From: VRUE01 sp963715455
GTDB lineage: Bacteria > Actinomycetota > Thermoleophilia > Solirubrobacterales > 70-9
Reading direction: 5' to 3'
Assembly: GCA_963715455.1 (NCBI GenBank)
Contig: OY970245.1
Location: 558,001 to 622,000, forward strand
Length of the DNA stretch: 64,000 bases
A program made the translations under genes and the position numbers. Positions within the stretch are counted from its first letter, which is position 1; the number at the start of each line of letters is the position of its first letter. The notes under the pieces are model-generated. The model did no database searches, was not told the origin of the DNA, and saw only the letters and a list, made by a program, of their open reading frames with translations. Shown one piece after another: positions 1 through 6,770 of this stretch.

Positions 1-198
1 GCCGATGTCGCGCATCAGCGGCACGATCGTGTAGAGGATCTCCGAGACGCCGCCGCCAAACGCGGTGGCGCTGACGTGCAGGACGCGATGGCCTTTCATC
101 GGCTCCGCAAGCTCGCGGATGCGCTCGATCGTCTCCTTGCCGGCGATGTGCGTGTAGTCGGCGAGGGACTTTTGGCCGAGGGTGACTTCCTGAAGCAT
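1..198 (-). CDS. Trehalose-synthase-like glycosyltransferase, N-terminal part (runs off the window)
   Basis: Sixty-six codons read without a stop from ATG at 198 to the window edge. The N-terminus (start LQEVTLGQKSLADY) and the segment HVSATAFGGGVSEILYT are typical of the TreT-type trehalose synthase / GT4 glycosyltransferase family, where the Gly-rich loop contributes to nucleotide-sugar binding. That family joins ADP- or UDP-glucose and glucose to trehalose, or acts as a related retaining transferase. Only about a sixth of the usual ~400 residues is present, so the substrate cannot be judged. It reads away from the HtrA cluster, whose last gene ends about 60 bp away on the same strand. Confidence 0.75.
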   Translation of the reverse strand, partial: MLQEVTLGQKSLADYTHIAGKETIERIRELAEPMKGHRVLHVSATAFGGGVSEILYTIVPLMRDIG

Positions 199-257
199 CC
201 GCGAGTTCTACAGGCAGCAGCGGTCGGGCGTCCGCCTGGCCAACGGTAGTTCGAGCG

Positions 258-1376
258 TCAGCCGCCTGGGCGGCGGCCGAGCGTCACGTCGACCTGCTCG
301 TGCTGGCCGTCGCGGAGGATCTCCAGGGTCACCGTCTCGCCTGGTTGGAAGATCGAGATCAGGTGAGCGAGGTCGTCGGGCGTGACGATCTCGTGTCCCT
401 CGACGGCGAGGATTACGTCGCCGCCCGCATCGAAGCGCGCCGCCTGGAAGCGCACCTCGTCGTTGCCCCCGCGCAGACCGGCCTCGTCGGCGGGGCTGTC
501 CGGCACGACTTCGGAGATCAGCCCGCCGAAATCGGTGTCGAGGCCGAGCTTGTCGGCGAGCTGCGGGTAGAGCGATTGGCTGGAGACGCCTATATAGGCG
601 TACTCGACCTCACCCTCACGCTCGAGCTGGGCGAGCGAGCGCTTCACCGTGGAGATCGGCACGGCGAAGCCAACGCCGTCATTGGCGCCGGAGCTGGTCT
701 CGATTTGCTGGTTGATGCCGATGACGCGCGCCGCCGCGTCAAGCAGGGGGCCGCCCGAGTTGCCCGGGTTGATTGAGGCGTCTGTCTGGATCGCCCCGTC
801 GATCTGGAAGCGGGTAAGCGATTCCACCGAGCGATCGGTGGCCGAGACGATCCCCATCGAGAGCGACTGCTGCTCGCCGAAGGGGCTGCCGATCGCGGCC
901 ACCGGTTGGCCGACCACGAGGGTGGCATCGTTGCCCAGCCGCAGGGGATGAAGGTCAAACCCGTCCGGCTCGACCTGCAGCAGGGCGACGTCGGCGAAAG
1001 GGTCGAAGCCGACGATCTCGGCGGTGACGATGTTGCGGTCAGGGAACTCGACGAAGACTGCCTTTGCCGGCTTGCGATTGCCGCCTTCGCCGTCGGTGAC
1101 GACGTGGGCGTTGGTGACTATGTGGCCCTCGTTGTCGAGCACGAAACCCGAGCCCTCGGCGGCGCCGGCGCCGAAGACCGAGCGGATCGTGACCACGCCC
1201 GGCGCCGCCTCGCGGTAGACCGCGGCGGCATCGAAGCCACGCGCCGCTGTCTGCACGATGACCCGTGGCGGTTGGGCCTTGACCGACGTTGACGCGTCTG
1301 TGTCGCTGCCGTCCGAGCCGCAGCCGCTGAGTGCCAGCACCAGGGCCAGCGCCGCCAGGAGGGCGTACCGGTTCAC
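258..1376 (-). CDS. HtrA/DegP-like serine protease lipoprotein with PDZ domain
   Basis: 372 residues. The N-terminus is a lipoprotein signal with the lipobox LSGC (Cys19), so it should be anchored outside the membrane. The trypsin-like domain follows (about 50-240) with the catalytic triad visible as VTNAHVV (His91), DPFADVALL (Asp129) and NPGNSGGP (Ser207). A PDZ domain occupies about 260-365 (YIGVSSQSL through the C-terminus). This is the normal HtrA architecture for degrading or refolding damaged exported proteins. Its start overlaps the kinase stop by 4 bp, so the response regulator, kinase and protease form one operon, as in CssRS/HtrA-type envelope-stress circuits; that functional link is inference. 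Confidence 0.93.
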   Translation of the reverse strand: MNRYALLAALALVLALSGCGSDGSDTDASTSVKAQPPRVIVQTAARGFDAAAVYREAAPGVVTIRSVFGAGAAEGSGFVLDNEGHIVTNAHVVTDGEGGNRKPAKAVFVEFPDRNIVTAEIVGFDPFADVALLQVEPDGFDLHPLRLGNDATLVVGQPVAAIGSPFGEQQSLSMGIVSATDRSVESLTRFQIDGAIQTDASINPGNSGGPLLDAAARVIGINQQIETSSGANDGVGFAVPISTVKRSLAQLEREGEVEYAYIGVSSQSLYPQLADKLGLDTDFGGLISEVVPDSPADEAGLRGGNDEVRFQAARFDAGGDVILAVEGHEIVTPDDLAHLISIFQPGETVTLEILRDGQHEQVDVTLGRRPGG

Positions 1377-2443
1377 GCGGTCGCCTTGGAGGGAAGCGTC
1401 GCGGGGGGCGCGGTTGTCTCTGCTCGGGAGCGCGGCAGGTCGAGGGTGAAGGCGGTGAAGCGTTTGCTGGAGGCGATCATTACGCCTCCCTGCATACGCT
1501 GGGCCAACTCGCGAGCGATCGCCAGACCGAGCCCGGAGCCCCCGGCCGAGTCGGCCGTGTAGAAGCGCTCGAAAATGCGGCTATGGGCACGCCGCGGGAT
1601 GCCCGGCCCGTCGTCGGAGACGGTCAGCTCGGCACGGCGGTTGGCGGAGTAGGTGGTCACGGTCACCTTGGTGCCCTCGGGGGTGTGGGTGAGGGCATTG
1701 TCGAGCAGGATACGGATCACCTGGCGCACGCGATCGGGGTCGCCGCTGGCGATTACTGGTTGCTCGGGGGTGCGCAACTCCAACCGCGAACCGTGCCGGT
1801 CGGCGCGCGGCCCGAACTCGCGCGTCACTTCGCGGGCCAGCGAGCCGAGGTCGACGCTGCGGTTCTGGATGGCGACCGCACCGGCGTCGAGCTGGGAGAG
1901 GTCGAGCAGGTCTGCGGTGAGCTTGGTGAGCCGCTCGATCTGCTGGCGCATCGTGTGCACGAACTCGTCTCGCTCCTCGGGGCTCGGGTCCTCCTCCTCG
2001 AGCAGCTCGATGAATCCGCCGAGGCTGAAGATCGGCGTGCGCAGCTCATGCGAAGCGTTGGCGATGAAGTGCTTGCGAGCGTTGTCGAGCTCGGCTAGGC
2101 GCCGCTGCATCTCGTTGAAGGTGCGAGCCAGCTGGCCGAACTGGCCGACCGATGAGATTGGAATTGGCGTTTCGAAATTGCCATCGGCAACTTTGCGAGC
2201 CGCGTCTTGAAGGCGGCGGATGTTGCGGTTGGCTATGTACGCGTAGTAGGTGCCACCGCTGGCGGCAAGAAGCGTCGCCAGCGCCCCCCCGGCGAGGATC
2301 TGGGCCTTGATTTCGCCGAAACCGCTGGTCTCGCCCCCGATCGTGACCGTGTAGGCGTAGATCATCAGCGTGGTCCCGGTCGAGATGGCCACCGAGATCA
2401 CGATGATCCGGTTGCCCACGCTGGTCAGCCTGAAGCGGCGCAC
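1373..2443 (-). CDS. HAMP-domain sensor histidine kinase
   Basis: 356 residues. Two transmembrane segments (about 14-36 and 48-70) flank only a short extracellular loop, so there is almost no periplasmic sensor domain; signals are probably sensed in or near the membrane. HAMP covers about 71-123. The HisKA phosphoacceptor is His132 in SHELRTP. The ATPase domain has the N box LLDNALTHTPEG, G1 DDGPGIP and G2 GLGLAIA. It sits 6 bp downstream of the OmpR-type regulator and overlaps htrA, indicating a dedicated two-component pair controlling the protease. Confidence 0.95.
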   Translation of the reverse strand: MRRFRLTSVGNRIIVISVAISTGTTLMIYAYTVTIGGETSGFGEIKAQILAGGALATLLAASGGTYYAYIANRNIRRLQDAARKVADGNFETPIPISSVGQFGQLARTFNEMQRRLAELDNARKHFIANASHELRTPIFSLGGFIELLEEEDPSPEERDEFVHTMRQQIERLTKLTADLLDLSQLDAGAVAIQNRSVDLGSLAREVTREFGPRADRHGSRLELRTPEQPVIASGDPDRVRQVIRILLDNALTHTPEGTKVTVTTYSANRRAELTVSDDGPGIPRRAHSRIFERFYTADSAGGSGLGLAIARELAQRMQGGVMIASSKRFTAFTLDLPRSRAETTAPPATLPSKATA

Positions 2444-2449
2444 GGGGAG

Positions 2450-3145
2450 CTACTCCCTGAAGCGGTAGCCGACCCCACGCACGGTGAAGAGGTACTCAGG
2501 GTCCTTGGGGTCGCTCTCCAGCTTCTCGCGCAGGTGGCGGATGTGAACGTCAACCGTGCGGGGGTCGCGGTACTCGGAGTCGCCCCAGACGTGCTCGAGC
2601 AGCGTCTCGCGGCTGAGCACGCGGCCGGGAGAGCGGGCCAGGGCGCCAAGGATCTCGAACTCGACGTAGGTGACCCGCACCTCCTCGCCCGCCAAGGTGA
2701 CCATGCGCCGCCCGTAGTCGACCTTGAGCTCGCCGTGCTCGATCTCCTCAGCCTCGGGCGGCTCGCCGGCCATCCGTGAGCGGCGCAGCGCCGCCTTCAC
2801 CCGGCTGCGGAACTCGCGCATCGAGAAGGGCTTGGTGATGTAGTCGTCGGCGCCCACCTCGAGGCCGGCGACCTTGTCGGTCTCCGAGCCCTTGGCGGTC
2901 AGCATGATGATCGGCACCTGGCTGCGCTGGCGCAGCTCGCGGCAGACTTCGACGCCGTCGAGCTTGGGCAGCATCAGGTCGAGGATGACCAGGTCGAAGC
3001 GTGCCTCGGCGAAGCGATCCAGCGCCTCGCGGCCGTCCTGGGCGGAGGTGACGTGGTAGCCGTCCTTGCGCAATGGGTAAGAGAGCAGCGTCTGGATCGA
3101 CTGCTCGTCATCGACAAGGAGTATGCGCGTCGACCCATTTGGCAT
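2450..3145 (-). CDS. OmpR/PhoB-family response regulator
   Basis: Receiver domain (about 5-120) with the acidic pair VDDE near residue 11, phosphorylatable Asp56 in VILDLMLPKLDG, Thr in LTAKG and Lys in ITKPF. A winged-helix C-terminal domain (about 140-230) includes HVWGDSEYRDPRTVDVHIRH, the usual trans-activation loop and recognition helix. I place the start at ATG 3145 (MPNGSTRILL), which begins just before the first beta strand. A GTG at 3175 would add ten residues and cannot be excluded; neither has a strong ribosome binding site. It heads the regulator-kinase-htrA operon. Confidence 0.95.
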   Translation of the reverse strand: MPNGSTRILLVDDEQSIQTLLSYPLRKDGYHVTSAQDGREALDRFAEARFDLVILDLMLPKLDGVEVCRELRQRSQVPIIMLTAKGSETDKVAGLEVGADDYITKPFSMREFRSRVKAALRRSRMAGEPPEAEEIEHGELKVDYGRRMVTLAGEEVRVTYVEFEILGALARSPGRVLSRETLLEHVWGDSEYRDPRTVDVHIRHLREKLESDPKDPEYLFTVRGVGYRFRE

Positions 3146-3278
3146 AGAGGAAAGGATATTCCCCCGCAGAAACACGCAGATTGCGGGGGCCTACAGCCGC
3201 CGGCCGCTCATCTATTGGACAGATGTGCGAGTACCAAGTACTAAGGGTCCTCCCGCGAAAGCCGATACGAGGGACAGG

Positions 3279-3455
3279 ATGCAAGCACAAGAGCTGAAGA
3301 GCATGGTGGCGGCGGGCGATTACAAACCGCAGCCGGCGCTAGTTGCCGATGCGATGCTGCGCCGCCGCAGCGTGCGCGAGCTGCTCACCAACGAGAGCTT
3401 CATGCGAGCTGGTCGAATCCCGCCGGCTCCAGAATCGCGCCCCCGGGCAGCCTGA
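3279..3455 (+). CDS. FlgM C-terminal-like small protein
   Basis: A 58-residue ORF with ATG at 3279 preceded by GAGGGACAGG. The stretch ELKSMVAAGDYKPQPALVAD followed by AMLRRR matches the pattern of the FlgM anti-sigma-28 helix pair (an amphipathic helix, a G-x-Y-x-x-D/Q turn, and an A-x-A-M-L helix). FlgM proteins are usually ~90 residues, and no flagellar gene is seen here, so this may be a stand-alone anti-sigma-like peptide of Thermoleophilia. Its last 56 bp overlap the 3' end of thiL on the other strand. Function is inferred from this short similarity only. Confidence 0.5.
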   Translation: MQAQELKSMVAAGDYKPQPALVADAMLRRRSVRELLTNESFMRAGRIPPAPESRPRAA

Positions 3456-4350
3456 TCTCGACTCCCTCTCCGGCGACGATCTCGCCGATCGCTGTCAGCG
3501 TGACCCCCTCTTCGGCTCTGTCGACTGCCGCCTGGGCGTCGCTGACCTTCTCGCGGGGGAGGCTCGCCAGCAGCTCGTAGTCCTCGCCGCCGCCGACCGC
3601 CAGCTCAAGGGGATCCATTTCTATTGCGACAGCGAGCTCACGCAGCCCCTCAGCCAGCGGCAGCGCGTCAGCGTCGATGCGCACGCCGACCCCGCTGGCC
3701 TCGGACAGATGGCGGGCATCGCCGCCGAGTCCGTCGCTGATGTCGATCATCGCCGTGGCGCCCGCTGCGGCGAGGGCGCGGCCGGCGCCGAGCCGCGGCG
3801 TCGGTTCCAGCTGCCGGGCAACCAAATCCTCGCCCGCCTCCGGTCGCAGACCGGCGGCTGCGCCGCCGAGTTCGCCGGTCACGACGAGGGCATCTCCGGG
3901 AAGGGCGCCGGCGCGACCTACGAGCTGGCCGGGCTCATCCGCGTGCCCAACCACGGTGATCGCCAGGAAGAGCTGCGTGGCGCGGGTCAGATCGCCACCG
4001 GCGAGCGCCGTCCCGGTCGTCGCGGCAAGCGCCGTCATCCCGTCGAGCAGCTCGAGGCACTCCTCCTCGCTCAGGTCGGTCGGCACGCCGAGCACTACGT
4101 AGGCCTCTCCCGGCTCGGCGCCCATTGCGGCGAGGTCGGAGAGGGCGGTCGCCAGCGCCTTATGGCCGATCTGGGCGAGGCTCGCTCGGTCGCGGTGGAA
4201 ATGCACGCCCTCGACCAGGGCATCGACCGAGGTCGCCGTGGCGCCCCCCGGCACGCTGATCGCCGCGTCATCACCGGAGCCGAGGTAGACGCGTGGGCCC
4301 ACGGGTGGCAGGCGTTCCCGGATCCGCGCCAGCAGCTCAAACTCGCCCAT
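3400..4350 (-). CDS. thiL: Thiamine-monophosphate kinase
   Basis: 316 residues, the normal length. ThiL phosphorylates thiamine monophosphate to thiamine pyrophosphate, the last step of cofactor synthesis, in the cytoplasm. Family signatures are the N-terminal GEFELLARI, YLGSGDDAA (metal/ATP-binding Asp pair), VDALVEGVHF, the KALATALSDLAAMGA helix, MIDISDGLGGDARHL, and GGGEDYELL near the C-terminus. Start ATG 4350. A copy of the dispersed hairpin repeat (4376-4427) lies about 25 bp upstream. No other thiamine genes are adjacent. Confidence 0.95.
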   Translation of the reverse strand: MGEFELLARIRERLPPVGPRVYLGSGDDAAISVPGGATATSVDALVEGVHFHRDRASLAQIGHKALATALSDLAAMGAEPGEAYVVLGVPTDLSEEECLELLDGMTALAATTGTALAGGDLTRATQLFLAITVVGHADEPGQLVGRAGALPGDALVVTGELGGAAAGLRPEAGEDLVARQLEPTPRLGAGRALAAAGATAMIDISDGLGGDARHLSEASGVGVRIDADALPLAEGLRELAVAIEMDPLELAVGGGEDYELLASLPREKVSDAQAAVDRAEEGVTLTAIGEIVAGEGVEIRLPGGAILEPAGFDQLA

Positions 4351-4375
4351 CCCGGCATTCTCCCCCTCTTTCCCC

Positions 4376-4427
4376 GCTGACTTCGTCCTTTTGACTCCGT
4401 ATGCGCCAGAAAAGGTGCGAAGTCAGC
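4376..4427. repeat. Dispersed hairpin element, copy A
   Basis: Outer arms GCTGACTTCG and CGAAGTCAGC (10 bp, perfect) enclose a second stem CCTTTT/AAAAGG and a loop containing TGACTCCGTATGCGCC. The reverse complement matches the hairpin at 58347-58396: the arms are identical and the core GGCGCATACGGAGTC is shared. It lies between the divergent starts of thiL and the flippase-like gene. Confidence 0.85.
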
Positions 4428-4451
4428 GCTGGGCACTAAGGTGGTGACGCA

Positions 4452-5543
4452 GTGGAGCGTCAGCAGCCCCTCCTGCACCGGATCGGCGAGGCCGGGTCGA
4501 AGATCGGCGCGCGGCCGCCGCGCAGCAAGCGTGTGCGGCTTGCGATCCAGCTCGGCATCGCCCTCGTTGTCTTCGGCTTCCTCGTCCTCACCGTCGTCGA
4601 CCAGTGGGCCGAGATCAAGGACGAGGGGGTGCACTTCCATGTCGTCTGGCTGGTCCCGGCTTTCATCGTGCTGTCGATCTTCTACGCGCTCAACGCGCTC
4701 GGCTGGGACCTGATCCTGCGTTTCCTCGGCTACCGCCTGGGCGCGGGCCGGGCCCAGGTCGCCTGGGGGCAGCCGCTGCTGGCGCGCTACGTGCCGGGCA
4801 GCGTGCTCTATGTGCTTGGCCGCGTGCTGCTCTCCGAGCGGGCGGGGGTGCCGCGGCGACTGACCGTGGCGAGCATCGTCTACGAACAGGCCCTGCAGGC
4901 GACCTCGGCGGTGATCGTCGCCGCCTATTTCCTCATCGTCCATCCCGATCTCGAGGGCCAGCCCTGGCGCTGGGCGATCCTGCTGCTCATCCCGCTGGCC
5001 CTGACGTTGCTGCACCCGCGCGTCTTCGGTCGTGTTGCCAATCGCCTGCTACGCGCTTTCGGTCGTGAGCCGCTGCCGGCGACGATGCCGCTGCGCGGAG
5101 TGATCTCGGTGCTCGCTTTCTACACGCTCAACTGGGGCGTGGTCGCCATTGGCCTCTACTGCGTCGCTCGCTCGGTCAGCGAGATCTCGCCCAGTGAGAT
5201 TCTCGTTGTTGGTGCGGCGCAGGCGTTCGGCTACGTCGCCGCCCTGGCTACCTTGGTCGCTCCAGCCGGCCTGGGCATCCGTGACGCCGCCTTCGCCTGG
5301 GCGGTGAAGGTCTCGGTTCCGGGCGAGAGCTTCGCGATCGGCTCGCTGATCGCGATCGCCGTGCGCGGTGTGATGACCGTGGTCGAGGTCCTTTATGTGG
5401 TGGCGGTGACGGCGTTGGGGCGCAGGGAGGGGTGGAGTGTCCATACGGGGGTGATTCATCCCTCGCCTGAGGAGGAGGAAGAGGCGGAGGAGGGGAGTGA
5501 CGCAAGGCAGGGACATCCCTCGTCCGGACAAGTGCCGCGCTAA
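4452..5543 (+). CDS. Lysylphosphatidylglycerol-synthase-type (UPF0104) integral membrane protein
   Basis: 363 residues with about eight hydrophobic helices starting near residue 32. The arrangement and motifs such as NALGWDLILRFLGY, RYVPGSVLYVLGR and APAGLGIRDAAFA fit the UPF0104 / LPG-synthase transmembrane (flippase-like) family, often found next to cell-envelope glycosyltransferases. Those proteins are thought to move lipid-linked intermediates across the membrane; no catalytic aminoacyl-transfer domain is present here. It starts with GTG at 4452. The last codons fall in a large inverted repeat, and the C-terminal tail is strongly acidic (EEEEEAEEGSD). It converges on an MptB-like glycosyltransferase. 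Confidence 0.75.
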   Translation: MERQQPLLHRIGEAGSKIGARPPRSKRVRLAIQLGIALVVFGFLVLTVVDQWAEIKDEGVHFHVVWLVPAFIVLSIFYALNALGWDLILRFLGYRLGAGRAQVAWGQPLLARYVPGSVLYVLGRVLLSERAGVPRRLTVASIVYEQALQATSAVIVAAYFLIVHPDLEGQPWRWAILLLIPLALTLLHPRVFGRVANRLLRAFGREPLPATMPLRGVISVLAFYTLNWGVVAIGLYCVARSVSEISPSEILVVGAAQAFGYVAALATLVAPAGLGIRDAAFAWAVKVSVPGESFAIGSLIAIAVRGVMTVVEVLYVVAVTALGRREGWSVHTGVIHPSPEEEEEAEEGSDARQGHPSSGQVPR

Positions 5544-5594
5544 TTAGCGCGGCACTTGAGTATCCGCCCGTTCGAGGGATGTCCCTGCCTTGCG
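5501..5594. terminator. Nested inverted repeat between convergent genes
   Basis: Outer 22-bp arms (5501-5522 and 5573-5594) are perfect inverted copies around CGCAAGGCAGGGACATCC. An inner perfect 15+15 bp palindrome (5529-5558) is centred on GCTAATTAGC. The TAA stop of the upstream gene is inside the inner palindrome. The position suits a bidirectional terminator, but there is no U-tract, and the arm length also fits a mobile palindromic element. Confidence 0.65.
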
Positions 5595-5624
5595 CCAGCG
5601 ATCCCCAGCTCTCGAACGGCCGGA

Positions 5625-6662
5625 TCACAGCGGGATGCGGGCTCCCAGCTGGTAGGCCGTCAGCCCGAGGAGCAGGAGCTTGAGTGGACGGTCGCGGGAT
5701 AGGGCAGCCAGGGGGAGGGGCCAGAGGAGGTACCAGGGGAGCAGCCAGGCTGTGGCTAGTAGGAGCAGGCCGGTCGTTGCCCACGCTGCTGCGCGCAGCC
5801 AGTCGCCTCCACGGTAGGTCCAGGCGAGCAGGTAGATGGCCAGGGCGGCGTAGAGGGCAAGGGCCGTTGCGCGGACGAGGTCTGGATCGAGGCCGGTGAG
5901 GCGCGCCGTGGTGATCGGGATGCTCATGTAGCTCGTGCGGCCCTGGTTCTCGCCGGCGAGGGCGAAGGCATCGAGCCAGTCCCAACCAAAGACGAACCAG
6001 GCGTAACCAGCAATCGCAACCAACGCCAAACATCCCCCCACCAACACCCGGCCGACGGGCCGATACGTCAAGTCAGACTTGACGTATCGGCCCGTCGGCC
6101 GGGACTTAGCGGCGGCTAGTAGTAGGGCGAAGGGGAAGGTGATGGCGGTGGAGGCCTTGATTGCAACCGCGGCGAGGAGTGCGGCGCCGGCCGCGACCTC
6201 GCGCATCGCCAGCATGCCGGCGACCCCCAGGGTCATCAGCAGCACCGCGAGCGAGTCGTTGTGGCCACCACCGACGACGTGGACGAGGACCAGGGGGTTG
6301 AGGGCGACGAAGGCGGCCGCGCGCAGCGGGTCGACACCGCGCGCCGGGGCCAGGCGGGCGACGAGCGCGGCGGTGCCCAGCACCGCCAGCGCCGAGGCCG
6401 CCTTGAGCACGTAGACCGCCGCATCGACCGGCAGCCAGGCGAGGGGATAGGTGGCGAGGGTGAAGAGCGGGCCGTAGGCGCTCGTCGTGTCGGGCCAGGT
6501 GACCTCGGCGAAGGCGGGATCGCTGGGAACGGCCGTCGGTGGGTGCACGTACGGGTCGAGGCCGTGCAGGACGCCGAGCCGGGCGTAGTCGACGTAGCTG
6601 TAGACGTCGTGGGAGAGCAGCGGCGGCAGGCAGGCGAAGAGCGCGAGCAGCGCGACGATCAC
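5625..6662 (-). CDS. MptB/DUF2029-like polyprenol-phosphate mannosyltransferase (GT-C)
   Basis: Membrane protein with about ten hydrophobic segments. The first loop HDVYSYVDYARLG and the segment VGGGHNDSLAVLL are characteristic of the GT87/MptB group of GT-C enzymes, which add alpha-mannose from a polyprenol-phosphate donor to lipoglycans outside the membrane. The first canonical start is GTG 6662, but the frame is open and hydrophobic back to 6770, immediately after the stop of the penicillin-binding protein and in the same frame. The true start may be CTG 6770 behind GGGAG. A 57-bp perfect palindrome (6047-6103) is embedded in frame and encodes a 19-residue cytosolic or external loop. Confidence 0.75.
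   Translation of the reverse strand: MIVALLALFACLPPLLSHDVYSYVDYARLGVLHGLDPYVHPPTAVPSDPAFAEVTWPDTTSAYGPLFTLATYPLAWLPVDAAVYVLKAASALAVLGTAALVARLAPARGVDPLRAAAFVALNPLVLVHVVGGGHNDSLAVLLMTLGVAGMLAMREVAAGAALLAAVAIKASTAITFPFALLLAAAKSRPTGRYVKSDLTYRPVGRVLVGGCLALVAIAGYAWFVFGWDWLDAFALAGENQGRTSYMSIPITTARLTGLDPDLVRATALALYAALAIYLLAWTYRGGDWLRAAAWATTGLLLLATAWLLPWYLLWPLPLAALSRDRPLKLLLLGLTAYQLGARIPL
6047..6103. repeat. 57-bp palindrome inside the glycosyltransferase gene
   Basis: A perfect 27-bp stem (6047-6073 and 6077-6103) with a 3-nt loop CAG. The arms begin CCCGGCCGACGGGCCG and continue ATACGTCAAGT. Length 57 = 19 codons, so the host reading frame is kept. The encoded peptide (KSRPTGRYVKSDLTYRPVGR) lies between two transmembrane segments. 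Confidence 0.9.
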
Positions 6663-6770
6663 CCCCCAGACGACGCGGCGCCCGAGGCGCGGCGCCCAGG
6701 CAATCGCTCCCAGGTAGGCGACGAAGCCGGCCCAGATCAGACCGTAGGCGACCCCCGGCGCGAGGCTCAG

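Noticed and set aside
3176..3278. Sigma-70 promoter before the FlgM-like gene (TTGGAC, N17, GTACTA)
   Set aside because: The -10 match is too poor; the short AGTAC/GTACT dyad alone is not convincing.
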